10,773 nt of DNA from Clostridia bacterium (GTDB lineage: Bacteria > Bacillota > Dehalobacteriia > UBA4068): NCBI GenBank assembly GCA_012515255.1, contig JAAYYR010000250.1:1-10773 (forward strand). Reading direction: 5' to 3'. How positions within the stretch are numbered: the first letter of the stretch is position 1; every line of letters starts with the position of its first letter. The notes under the pieces are model-generated. The model was not told where the DNA came from and made no database searches. It saw nothing but the letters and a program-made list of their open reading frames with translations. This document shows, in pieces, positions 1 through 6,970 of the stretch. A program made the translations under genes and the position numbers.

Positions 1-1
1 A

Positions 2-24
2 GGCCTAAACCGCTTGCTTAGGCC
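2..24. repeat. Perfect 7-bp inverted repeat at window edge
   Basis: GGCCTAA at 2-8 is exactly inverted at 18-24 with a 9-base loop. On the minus strand any T-tract would fall beyond base 1, so I cannot tell whether this is a second terminator behind the ABC operon or a terminator for a gene outside the window. Bases 25-100 show no supportable coding frame on either strand. Confidence 0.35.
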
Positions 25-100
25 GGACCACAAAAGATTATTACGCTGCCGCGCTCATCTGCCCGCGATAAGGCTCGGCTTTTATGCTTGGCGGCTTTCA

Positions 101-127
101 GAAAATTGTCCGGGTTATTCCCCGAAC
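101..127 (-). terminator. Rho-independent terminator after the ABC importer operon
   Basis: Read on the minus strand, GTTCGGG (127-121) pairs with CCCGGAC (114-108), allowing one G-U pair, across a 6-base loop. AATTTTC follows at once (107-101). It lies about 50 bases after the permease stop codon and in the right orientation, so it probably ends the three-gene ABC transcript. Confidence 0.65.
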
Positions 128-178
128 CATGAAGAAACAAATCGTGGCGGATGCCGACTCTCCCCTGCTTGCAGGTAT

Positions 179-1087
179 TCAGCGCCATTTGATCATTTTC
201 GTTTGCAGTGAATCGACCAGCCGGCTTAATATGGTCACAACTAAGCCGACGACAATAATCCCGGCCACGACATTAGTATAATTCGCGTAATGGGTATAGT
301 TGATAATATAAAAGCCCATGCCCTTCGTCGCGCCCATCATTTCCGCAAAAGTCAGCATCATCACGGAGGTCGTCAGGGTAACCTTAAGGCCCGAGACCAC
401 GCCGGGTATCACATAAGGCAGCAGAATCCTGCCGATCATCGTGGCATTGCCGACAGCGAGCACCCGCGCCGAATCAAGGATGCGCCGTTCAATGGAACCG
501 ACGCGGATGATGATGCTTAAAAAGGTGGGAAAGAAAATGCCGAGAAAAATGACAACAGCGGAGGCGCTGCGGAAAGTCGGCATCAGGGCGATCAGATAAG
601 GCGCGAAAACAATCGGCGGTATAGGGGTTAAGACATTGGCGATGGGATAAAAAATCGCGCGCAGCCGGGGTATCCAGCCCACGGGCAACCCCAGCCCCAC
701 GCCTAGGCCAATGCCGAAGAAGAAGCCGATTAACAGCAATTCCATTGAGGCGACAATGCCGCCCAGCAATACTTCATATTGCGTGGCAAAGACATTAAAC
801 ACATCTTCCGGCGCCGGTACGAGCACCGGATGCATTAGATTTAATTTGGTGGTTAAAATTTCCCACAGCAAAATAAATAGCCATACCAGGCTCATGATAT
901 CCGATGGCGCGGGCGTTGGCTCTTTTTGCCGCAGCAATTTATACAGATATAATGCCTCGCAAACACCGATCCCCACCAGCAAAGCCGCGCTGTCGGCGAC
1001 CGGCTTTTGCCCGGGTGAAAAAACAAGGCCAATCAGCGCCGCCAGCAGTATATGCGCCAGTAAAAATGATTTATTGAAAATCCGCAT
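179..1087 (-). CDS. ABC transporter permease, nitrate/sulfonate/taurine class
   Basis: Inner-membrane permease of a SsuC/TauC/NrtB-type importer, 302 residues. Hydrophobic segments lie near residues 8-23, 33-50, 65-78, 105-136, 145-170, 175-195, 228-248 and 270-290. The cytoplasmic EAA-type loop that contacts the ATPase is at about 206-228 (SARVLAVGNATMIGRILLP), followed by the conserved PGVVSGLK turn. The protein is longer than the roughly 250 residues usual for the family, because the first 60 or so residues form an extra hydrophobic region ahead of the standard core. I chose ATG at 1087, with GGGAG ten bases upstream. A TTG at 1108 is open in the same frame but has no ribosome site. The start overlaps the end of the ATPase gene by 17 bases, which suggests translational coupling. 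The class is secure; the substrate is unknown. Confidence 0.9.
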   Translation of the reverse strand: MRIFNKSFLLAHILLAALIGLVFSPGQKPVADSAALLVGIGVCEALYLYKLLRQKEPTPAPSDIMSLVWLFILLWEILTTKLNLMHPVLVPAPEDVFNVFATQYEVLLGGIVASMELLLIGFFFGIGLGVGLGLPVGWIPRLRAIFYPIANVLTPIPPIVFAPYLIALMPTFRSASAVVIFLGIFFPTFLSIIIRVGSIERRILDSARVLAVGNATMIGRILLPYVIPGVVSGLKVTLTTSVMMLTFAEMMGATKGMGFYIINYTHYANYTNVVAGIIVVGLVVTILSRLVDSLQTKMIKWR

Positions 1088-1865
1088 CCGCAGCAAGCTC
1101 CCAATCAAGATAAAACAAATCTAACAGCTCCGCTTTAAGGCTTTCATAAGAAGCAGCGCCTGATATTTCCTCATGAAGGCGCGGCCGGGCATACGGCACC
1201 TTCAGTTCAGCCTCGATCTTCCCCGGACGCATAAAGACAATGCGGTCCGCAAGAAGAAGCGCCTCATCGATATCATGCGTCACAAAGAGCACCGTTTTTC
1301 TCCGGCTGCCCGCATCCCATAATTCCGCCAGGAGCTGCTGTAGTTCCGCCCTTCTTTTGGCGTCCAGAGCGCCGAATGGCTCATCCAAGAGCAAAATCGG
1401 CGAATCCATTGCCAAAGCGCGTGCAATCGCCACCCTTTGCTGCATGCCGCCTGATAGCTGATAGGGGTATTTCCCCCCTGCTTGCTCCATGCCGACCTTT
1501 TGCAAATACTCCTGTGCCAGTCGCAAAGCCTGGTTTTTTTTCAAAGTTTTTTTCGCCTGGCGGATGCCGAAAACGACATTGTTTTTGGCGGTCATCCAGG
1601 GGAATAAAGAATAATGCTGAAAAACCATAGCGCGATCCGTTCCCGGACCGTCTATGGGCCGGCCGCTCAGCTCAACCCGTCCGCCGTCAGGTAAGAGCAA
1701 GCCAGCGACGAGATTAAGCAGCGTGCTTTTGCCGCAACCGGAATGGCCGATGATGCAGACAAACTCTCCATCCCGGATATGCAAATCTACATCGCGCAGC
1801 ACCAGGTCGGTTTGATGATGATCCTTATAGGCAAAACTTACATGGGAAATATCGATGGCAGCCAT
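1071..1865 (-). CDS. ABC transporter ATPase, nitrate/sulfonate/taurine class
   Basis: Nucleotide-binding subunit that powers the importer, 264 residues, similar to SsuB/TauB. All ATPase motifs are intact: Walker A GHSGCGKST (40-48), Q-loop Gln83 in VFQHYSLFPW, signature LSGGMQQ (137-143), Walker B ILLLDE with catalytic Glu162, D-loop GALDA, and H-loop His197 in FVTHDIDEA. Ser-Leu-Phe-Pro-Trp after the Q-loop is typical of the SsuB/TauB/NrtD group. ATG at 1865 is chosen because GGAG lies seven bases upstream. The TTG at 1883 in the same frame lies before that ribosome site. The gene follows the binding-protein gene after a gap of about 80 bases and overlaps the permease gene. Its C-terminus has no extra domain. 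Confidence 0.93.
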   Translation of the reverse strand: MAAIDISHVSFAYKDHHQTDLVLRDVDLHIRDGEFVCIIGHSGCGKSTLLNLVAGLLLPDGGRVELSGRPIDGPGTDRAMVFQHYSLFPWMTAKNNVVFGIRQAKKTLKKNQALRLAQEYLQKVGMEQAGGKYPYQLSGGMQQRVAIARALAMDSPILLLDEPFGALDAKRRAELQQLLAELWDAGSRRKTVLFVTHDIDEALLLADRIVFMRPGKIEAELKVPYARPRLHEEISGAASYESLKAELLDLFYLDWELAADADFQ

Positions 1866-1947
1866 TGCCGCGCTCCTTAGCAAACAATTTTATCCGGCCT
1901 GCCAGCCAATAATGAAGCCGAGAAACTTGATTCAGATAAAAGATCGG

Positions 1948-3054
1948 TTAAAAATTATTGACGGCGAATTCATCCCGCAATTGGCTGAATATGGCATTAT
2001 CCGGCTCGCGGCTGATCATTTCATTGAGCGCGTCCTCATAAATGGTCACGTCCACATGGTCAGCCATCTTGAAGGCGGTATCTGCGGCAATATCGCCATT
2101 GGCTTGCATAATTTCGTAGAATTCCACAACCTTGTTTTTATTGGGATCAAGGGAAATTATCATCGCATGATCGTATTCGCCCGCCAGGCCATACATGACC
2201 GCTTCCACATATTTGGCGTCCTGGCCGCAATAATCGACCAAAGCGTCGATGGCTGTTTGATGATCGGTAAGATAAGTCATATAACCGCGCAAAGCGGCTA
2301 TTTCAAACTTGACCAATGCCTGCCGCTTAGCAGTTAAAGCGGCCCGGGAGGTCGTCTGGCGGCAGCAGGGGAAATCAGCGACAAAATCGCCTGCCCTGGC
2401 GACGACGACTAAGCCGGATTGCTGCGCAATATAGCCGTAACCGCTATTGACAAAGCCCATGTCCACCTCGCCTTTTTTCACGGCCTCGACAATGGAAGCC
2501 TGTGAATCCAAGTAAATGAATTGCGTATCGGCATTGGTATCGATACCGGCCTCGCGCAGAAAGCCTTTGATTACCATATGGCCTGTTTCCATGCGGTAGC
2601 AGCCAATCCTTTGCCCGCGAAAATCAGCGGCGCTGTTGATCGAGCCTGCTTTATCCGCAGTCACAATAATCTCGCTGCCCTCGGAGATGGTGCCGCCAAA
2701 AACGACCACATCCGAACCCTGGGCGACGAAAGTGCAGGTTGGGATCACGCCAAAAGGCAGGATGTCCAGCTTGCCCTGATCAACTGCCGTGAGCCCGTCC
2801 GCAAGATTAGAGATCGTTTCGAACTGTACGTCGACGCCTTCTTCCTCAAAATAGCCCAGCTGCTTGGCAATAATGATGCAGGCGGTTTTGATATCCAGAC
2901 CGGCCATGCCCACCTTAAGCGTTTGCGTAGCCCCATTTTGTTCTGGGTCCGGGGCGGCGTCCACATCGGCGTCCGGGTTGCCGCAAGCGCACAACGCCGC
3001 CAGACAAAGAGCCAATAGTATGACCAAAGCTGATTTTATCCATTTGCTTTTCAT
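1948..3054 (-). CDS. ABC substrate-binding lipoprotein, NMT1/SsuA-like
   Basis: Extracellular, membrane-anchored binding protein of the importer, 368 residues. The N-terminus MKSKWIKSALVILLALC is a signal peptide. LCAC (21-24) fits a lipobox with Cys24 as the lipidated residue, followed by a short acidic, Asp/Pro-rich tether to about 43. The fold region starts LKVGMAGLDIKTACIIIAKQ (46-65), followed by LGYFEEEGVDVQF, the pattern of the NMT1/THI5/SsuA family, and ends with the VKKGEVDMGFVNSGYGYIA segment of the second lobe. ATG at 3054 is clear: GGAGG is six bases upstream. The ATG at 3096 in the same frame has no such site and would bury the signal peptide. Six further cysteines (59, 107, 152, 230, 231, 276) are unusually many for an exported protein. 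The ligand could be a sulfonate, taurine, nitrate, a pyrimidine precursor or something else. Confidence 0.88.
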   Translation of the reverse strand: MKSKWIKSALVILLALCLAALCACGNPDADVDAAPDPEQNGATQTLKVGMAGLDIKTACIIIAKQLGYFEEEGVDVQFETISNLADGLTAVDQGKLDILPFGVIPTCTFVAQGSDVVVFGGTISEGSEIIVTADKAGSINSAADFRGQRIGCYRMETGHMVIKGFLREAGIDTNADTQFIYLDSQASIVEAVKKGEVDMGFVNSGYGYIAQQSGLVVVARAGDFVADFPCCRQTTSRAALTAKRQALVKFEIAALRGYMTYLTDHQTAIDALVDYCGQDAKYVEAVMYGLAGEYDHAMIISLDPNKNKVVEFYEIMQANGDIAADTAFKMADHVDVTIYEDALNEMISREPDNAIFSQLRDEFAVNNF

Positions 3055-3122
3055 ATTCAACCTCCGTTTTTTGCCATAACAGCTATAAATAAACATTGCT
3101 CACCTATCATACATCGTCATCT

Positions 3123-3139
3123 ATTAGACAAGGTCTAAT
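3123..3139. promoter_or_regulatory. Perfect palindrome, candidate repressor site or leader hairpin
   Basis: ATTAGAC (3123-3129) and GTCTAAT (3133-3139) are exact inverted copies separated by AAG. The site lies about 40 bases downstream of the predicted transcription start and about 70 bases before the binding-protein start codon. Its size and symmetry suit a dimeric regulator, for example of the TetR family, though no regulator gene is in the window. It could also act as an RNA hairpin. No T-run follows, so it is not a terminator. Confidence 0.45.
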
Positions 3140-3176
3140 CATGGGCTAAAAAAATACACCGCAGGATGATATGTTA

Positions 3177-3206
3177 ATTATATTATAGATCATACCAACA
3201 AATCAA
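3177..3206 (-). promoter_or_regulatory. Candidate sigma-70-type promoter for the ABC importer operon
   Basis: On the minus strand TTGATT (3206-3201) is followed after 18 bases by a perfect TATAAT (3182-3177). A second TATAAT overlaps it at 3187-3182. The segment about 3165-3245 is much richer in A and T than the surrounding coding DNA. Transcription would start near 3170 and give a leader of about 115 bases carrying the palindrome at 3123-3139. The rest of 3055-3268 contains no recognisable riboswitch or small gene. Confidence 0.5.
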
Positions 3207-3258
3207 TATTAAAAATATATGAAATTTGGTACTTTTGTTACTAGGGCTATTGCCAGCC

Positions 3259-3309
3259 AATAATATAACAGGGGATAAGGGCTAAACAAACGGCCGCCCT
3301 TATCCCCTG
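3259..3309 (-). terminator. Strong hairpin terminator after thiI
   Basis: CAGGGGATAAGGGC (3269-3282) is exactly inverted at 3296-3309, a 14-bp stem with a 13-base loop. It begins about 20 bases after the thiI stop. On the minus strand the stem is followed by TTATATTATT, an interrupted T-rich tract, whereas the plus-strand side has none, so the orientation favours ending the thiI transcript. A smaller stem (TTGCC 3312-3316 with GGCAA 3324-3328) sits between the stop codon and this hairpin. Confidence 0.7.
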
Positions 3310-3329
3310 CATTGCCTCGTGAGGGCAAA

Positions 3330-4517
3330 TTAATTACTGATAATTTTCACTTCAGTCTTTGCCAAAGCCTCCGCGATCAAGGCCTCGATATCAAGGGCTT
3401 CTTCCAGTTTTTGCGCTGCGGAAAGCAGCGGCCTGATTTTAGGATATTGCGGCAAAAAGACGGTACAGCAGTCTTCATAGGGCAAAATCGAGGTCTGGAA
3501 GCTGCCGAGCTGCTGTGCTTTTTGCATGATTTCCTCTTTATCCATGGCGATCAGGGGCCGCAGCACCGGCATTTGCGCCACCGCGTTGATGACCGCAAGG
3601 CTCTCCAGGGTCTGCGAGGCCACCTGCCCCACGCTTTCGCCGGTATAAAGCGCCAGGCAATGGCGGCTCTTGGCAATGCGCTCGGCGATACGATACATAA
3701 AGCGGCGCATGATAGTAATGCCGTATTCCTCGGCGCAATTGGCGTAAATCGCCTTTTGAATCTCGGTGAAATAGACCAGATGCAGACGTATTGGCCTGCC
3801 CTGCCAAAGAGCGAGTATTCTGCATAAATCATAGACTTTCTCTTTAGCGCGCTCTCCGGTAAAAGGAAAACTATGGAAGTGAATGGCCTCGATCGCAACA
3901 CCCCGCTTCATAGCAAGCCAAGCGGCGACCGGGCTATCGATGCCGCCGGAGAGCATCACAGCCGCTTTGCCGCTACAGCCGACCGGCAGGCCGCCGGCGC
4001 AAGGGATGGTCTCGCCAAAGACAAAAGCGCCCTCGGAGCGGATCTCAATATCAATGGTGACCTGCGGCTTATGCATATCAGCTTCATAGCCCTCTAGTCG
4101 CTCCGACTCAAGCCGGGCGAAGATGGTATTGGCGATGCTGCGGCTGATCTCCGGCGAAATCATGGGGAAATTCTTATCGGTGCGGCGCGTTTCGACCTTG
4201 AAGGATCCGCCCCGGGGCAAAGCTTTATGCAAAGCCAGGTAAGCAGCATCCGCTATCGCCGACAGCTCTTTTTCCGTCTCCATGACCGGCGACAGCGAGT
4301 AGATGCCGAACACCCGGCGCAAGCGCTCGATAGCAGCCGCCTGTTGATCTGCATCGATCTCGAGCCAAAGACGGCCCCAGCTTACCCGCACCTGCGAATC
4401 TTTCAGGCCTTTTAGCGAAGCGCGGATATTCTCCGCCAGCCTGCCGACGAAAAGATGGCGGTTTTTGCCCTTTAAGCCCAGTTCACCATAACGGATAAGA
4501 ATTAATTGCTTAGTCAT
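3330..4517 (-). CDS. thiI: tRNA 4-thiouridine synthase ThiI
   Basis: Transfers sulfur to uridine 8 of tRNA to make 4-thiouridine, after ATP-dependent adenylation of the tRNA; in some bacteria ThiI-type proteins also act in thiazole synthesis. It is 395 residues long. The N-terminal ferredoxin-like region (about 1-75) starts LILIRYGELGLKGKNR, a THUMP domain follows (about 76-165), then the PP-loop synthetase domain with the ATP-binding SGGIDSPVA at 190-198. Near the C-terminus YEDCCTVFLPQYPKIRP matches the family. There is no rhodanese domain, as in Bacillus-type ThiI, so sulfur is expected from a dedicated cysteine desulfurase, which is encoded two genes upstream. The gene starts 30 bases after the PIN-like gene. 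Its ribosome site is weak (AAAGG about 12 bases before ATG), so it may depend on translation of the upstream gene. Confidence 0.95.
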   Translation of the reverse strand: MTKQLILIRYGELGLKGKNRHLFVGRLAENIRASLKGLKDSQVRVSWGRLWLEIDADQQAAAIERLRRVFGIYSLSPVMETEKELSAIADAAYLALHKALPRGGSFKVETRRTDKNFPMISPEISRSIANTIFARLESERLEGYEADMHKPQVTIDIEIRSEGAFVFGETIPCAGGLPVGCSGKAAVMLSGGIDSPVAAWLAMKRGVAIEAIHFHSFPFTGERAKEKVYDLCRILALWQGRPIRLHLVYFTEIQKAIYANCAEEYGITIMRRFMYRIAERIAKSRHCLALYTGESVGQVASQTLESLAVINAVAQMPVLRPLIAMDKEEIMQKAQQLGSFQTSILPYEDCCTVFLPQYPKIRPLLSAAQKLEEALDIEALIAEALAKTEVKIISN

Positions 4518-4547
4518 GATCGCTTTTTACCTTTCACCGCAGCCTGG

Positions 4548-5735
4548 TTAAATCATTTTCTTCAGTAAATTGTAAACCTTGCGGCCTTCTTCCTGGCCGA
4601 GACGGCGGCGGATCATATTATAGAGGTCTGCCTTGCCGCCAGAATTATTAAGGTATCTGGCCACATCGACTAACCAAGGCTGCCCCGCCGCCTCGGGGAT
4701 ATGCTCGACGATATCCTCCTCATGATAAATAGGCCTGGCCTTTGCGGGCTCCGTAGGCTCCGCTTTGATTTTTTTGGCTGGTTCGCTCTTTTTTGCCTGG
4801 CCGCGCCGCGCGGGTTGTACTTTGGCGGCTTTAACATCATTGGCCCCATCAGCCGATTGCGCGGCTTCCGGCTTAGCGGCTGCTTTGTCTTCAGTTTTGG
4901 CTTCGATCTCTGCCGCGGGCTTGGCTGCCTGCTCGGTTTCCGGCAACGCAGCGCGGCCTGGTTTCCCGGCTGCCATCACTTCCTGCGGCAGTACAAACTC
5001 AATCACCTTGGGCGGGATTTTGCCGTCAGCGGCCGCATGCTTATTATCAGTCGTAAACCCTCTGCTCATTGTCATTGGCTCTGCCGCGGACGTCTCCGGC
5101 TTATCTACGGTGGCTGCGGCCTGGCTATGCCCGTCTTCCGGCGGCGTTGGCGCCGCAAGCCGCTGCGGCAAGGCTTTTTCCGCCGGCTCCGCAGAAGCGG
5201 CTGTTGGCTCAGCCGCAGGCTTGGCCTTGGCCGGGCGGCTTTTGCGCCGGGAGGCCAGAAGCTTGGCCAACGGGCTGTCTGTCTCGGCTTTGGGCTTGGC
5301 GTCTGCCTGCGTCTTTATTTCCGCAGCAATAGTCGCCTGTTGCTCAGCCGATCCGCCGTTTTGATTCTGCCGGGAAATCCTGATGCTGTCTACCAGGTTG
5401 ATCTCCAGCCCTAAATTTGCTGATTTCCAAAAAGCAATCAGATGGCGGAAACCCTGGTCTTTGCTGACGATATAATATTTTTTCTCTTCTTTTTTGCCAA
5501 CGAGGAAGCCAAGATACGTAGAAAGCTGATGGTCAAGGGCATTCTTGCCCCCGACGGCCGCCTTATAATAATAAAATTTGGCCTCTGATTGAATGATCTG
5601 TTCATGCAGTTCGAATGTCAGCCTTTTCCCATTATCGCTATAAAAAACATACACCTCGTCACCCTCATGTAAATTAAGGATGCCGCTTAATCCATCATAA
5701 TGGACATTTTCAAAATCTATCAAATAGATACTCAT
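4548..5735 (-). CDS. PIN-like-domain protein with disordered linker and conserved C-terminal domain
   Basis: Function unknown. Three parts can be seen in 395 residues. Residues 1-120 resemble a PIN/NYN-type nuclease fold: YLIDFENVHYDGL at the start, then NALDHQLSTYLG (65-76), then YYIVSKDQGFRHL (87-99). Asp7, Asp34, Asp68 and Asp93 are candidate metal-binding acids. Residues about 125-335 are low complexity, rich in Ala, Pro, Glu and Lys, probably disordered. Residues about 336-395 look ordered and end in a basic helix (YNMIRRRLGQEEGRKVYNLL). ATG at 5735 is preceded by AAGGAGAGG. The in-frame ATG at 5780 lies inside the upstream gene and is less likely. The gene lies 19 bases after the cysteine desulfurase gene and 30 before thiI, so a link to tRNA or RNA metabolism is a reasonable guess from context only. 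Confidence 0.8.
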   Translation of the reverse strand: MSIYLIDFENVHYDGLSGILNLHEGDEVYVFYSDNGKRLTFELHEQIIQSEAKFYYYKAAVGGKNALDHQLSTYLGFLVGKKEEKKYYIVSKDQGFRHLIAFWKSANLGLEINLVDSIRISRQNQNGGSAEQQATIAAEIKTQADAKPKAETDSPLAKLLASRRKSRPAKAKPAAEPTAASAEPAEKALPQRLAAPTPPEDGHSQAAATVDKPETSAAEPMTMSRGFTTDNKHAAADGKIPPKVIEFVLPQEVMAAGKPGRAALPETEQAAKPAAEIEAKTEDKAAAKPEAAQSADGANDVKAAKVQPARRGQAKKSEPAKKIKAEPTEPAKARPIYHEEDIVEHIPEAAGQPWLVDVARYLNNSGGKADLYNMIRRRLGQEEGRKVYNLLKKMI

Positions 5736-5754
5736 AATCCTCTCCTTCGGGAGG
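5736..5754 (-). promoter_or_regulatory. Ribosome site of the PIN-like gene inside a short hairpin
   Basis: On the minus strand CTCC (5753-5750), loop CGAA, and GGAG (5745-5742) form a 4-bp stem. Its 3' arm is the core of the Shine-Dalgarno sequence AAGGAGAGG. The stem begins right behind the TAG stop of the desulfurase gene (5757-5755), so ribosomes finishing that gene would open it. This suggests translational coupling but the stem is short. Confidence 0.4.
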
Positions 5755-6930
5755 CTATTTCCTCCCTTTACGTTTACCAAGATTAATCAGGCCGCTCAAT
5801 TCATTGACCGTTTCGACTATCAGCCCCGCAGCCTGTACCGCTTCTTCCGGCGTATTATAGCGGCTGAATGAACAGCGGATTGCCGCATCCACCCGCTCTT
5901 TAGGCAAGCCCATGGCCTGCAGGATGCGGCTGCCGCGAGTGCTGCGCGAGGTGCAGGCGCTGCCCGCCGAGACATATAGGCCTTTCATCTCCAGGCTATG
6001 CAGCAAAACCTCGCTGCGGACGCCGGGCAGGGAGATATTGAGGATATGGCTGACCGCATGCTCATCCGCAGGGCCGTTGAGCAAAAGCTGTGGCAAGCCC
6101 CGGCGCAATTCGCTAAGGAATACATCCCGCACCTGGGCGATTGCCTCGCCGTGCAGCTCCATCCGGCTATAACACTCCTCCGCCGCCGCGACAAAAGCCA
6201 TAATCCCGCTCATATTCTCCGTGCCTGAACGCAGGCCGCGCTCCTGGCCGCCACCCTGCATCAAGCTAGGCAGATTCACTCCCGCGCGCAGCCATAATAA
6301 GCCGATGCCCTTGGGAGCATGGATTTTATGGCCGCTCATCGTAACGGCGTCGGCCTGCCAATCAGCCAGAGGCAGCGGCAAGCGGCCGAAGCTTTGTACC
6401 GCGTCCACATGAAAGAGCGCCCTGGGGCTAAGGCGGCGAATCAACTGACCTGCCTGACGCAAGGGCTGAATCGCACCGGTCTCATTATTGACATGCATGA
6501 TGCTAACCAAAATAGTCTGCTCATCCAGCAGCGGCTCCAATGCGTCCGGGTCAAACACTCCCTCTGCCGAGACCGGTATCAACTCCAGCTGATAGCCCAG
6601 CCCGGCAAGACGTTTGGCGGTTTCATGGACGGAAGGATGCTCTACCGCAGAAATAAGGATTTTCCCCTGCTTACCCGCTAATCGCGCCGCGCCATGCAGC
6701 ACGATATTATTGCTCTCGGTGCCGCAGGACGTAAAATACAACTCGTCCGCGGCCACATGCAATAATCTTGCCAATGACGCCCGCGCCTCGCTTAAAGCAT
6801 GAAAGGCGGCAACGCCTTTGCCATGAATGGAAGAGGGGTTGCCATAGTCCTCCCGCATCGCCCGCAAGGCGGCAGCGGCAGCCTGCTCAGAGACTCTGGT
6901 TGTGGCGCTGTTGTCGAAATAGATTTCCGT
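5755..6930 (-). CDS. Cysteine desulfurase, NifS/IscS family, apparent ACG start
   Basis: PLP enzyme that takes sulfur from cysteine, forms a protein persulfide and releases alanine; here the likely sulfur donor for ThiI. Counting from ACG at 6930 it has 391 residues, normal for the family. The N-terminus EIYFDNSATTRVSEQ matches the usual opening of these enzymes, and YGNPSSIHGKG follows. Other motifs are TSCGTESNN, AVEHPSV (His98), HVDAVQSFG, SGHKIHAPKG with PLP lysine Lys202, RSGTEN, and SAGSACTSRSTRG with catalytic Cys326. The frame upstream is open to a TGA at 6960-6958, yet contains no ATG, GTG, TTG or CTG before a TTG at 6867. A start at 6867 would delete the conserved DNSATT segment. 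GGAGG lies ten bases before the ACG. The function is secure; the true start, or a base error at 6929, is open. Confidence 0.9.
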   Translation of the reverse strand, partial: TEIYFDNSATTRVSEQAAAAALRAMREDYGNPSSIHGKGVAAFHALSEARASLARLLHVAADELYFTSCGTESNNIVLHGAARLAGKQGKILISAVEHPSVHETAKRLAGLGYQLELIPVSAEGVFDPDALEPLLDEQTILVSIMHVNNETGAIQPLRQAGQLIRRLSPRALFHVDAVQSFGRLPLPLADWQADAVTMSGHKIHAPKGIGLLWLRAGVNLPSLMQGGGQERGLRSGTENMSGIMAFVAAAEECYSRMELHGEAIAQVRDVFLSELRRGLPQLLLNGPADEHAVSHILNISLPGVRSEVLLHSLEMKGLYVSAGSACTSRSTRGSRILQAMGLPKERVDAAIRCSFSRYNTPEEAVQAAGLIVETVNELSGLINLGKRKGRK

Positions 6931-6970
6931 TTCTGTTTCACCTCCTCTGCTATAGTCTCACTAATAGCGC

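Noticed and set aside
1855..2337. Plus-strand frame of 160 codons opposite the binding-protein gene
   Set aside because: It lies antisense to a clear lipoprotein gene with a strong ribosome site, and its translation shows no family features.
4701..5414. Two long plus-strand frames (237 and 199 codons) opposite the PIN-like gene
   Set aside because: They are antisense to the Ala/Pro/Glu/Lys-rich linker, whose GC-rich codons avoid stops on the opposite strand. They have no ribosome site, and their translations are compositionally odd.
6931..6960. GTG just after GGAG as an alternative desulfurase start
   Set aside because: It is in a different frame from the enzyme and has no spacing from the ribosome site. 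Joining it to the gene would need a frameshift, and no slippery sequence is visible.
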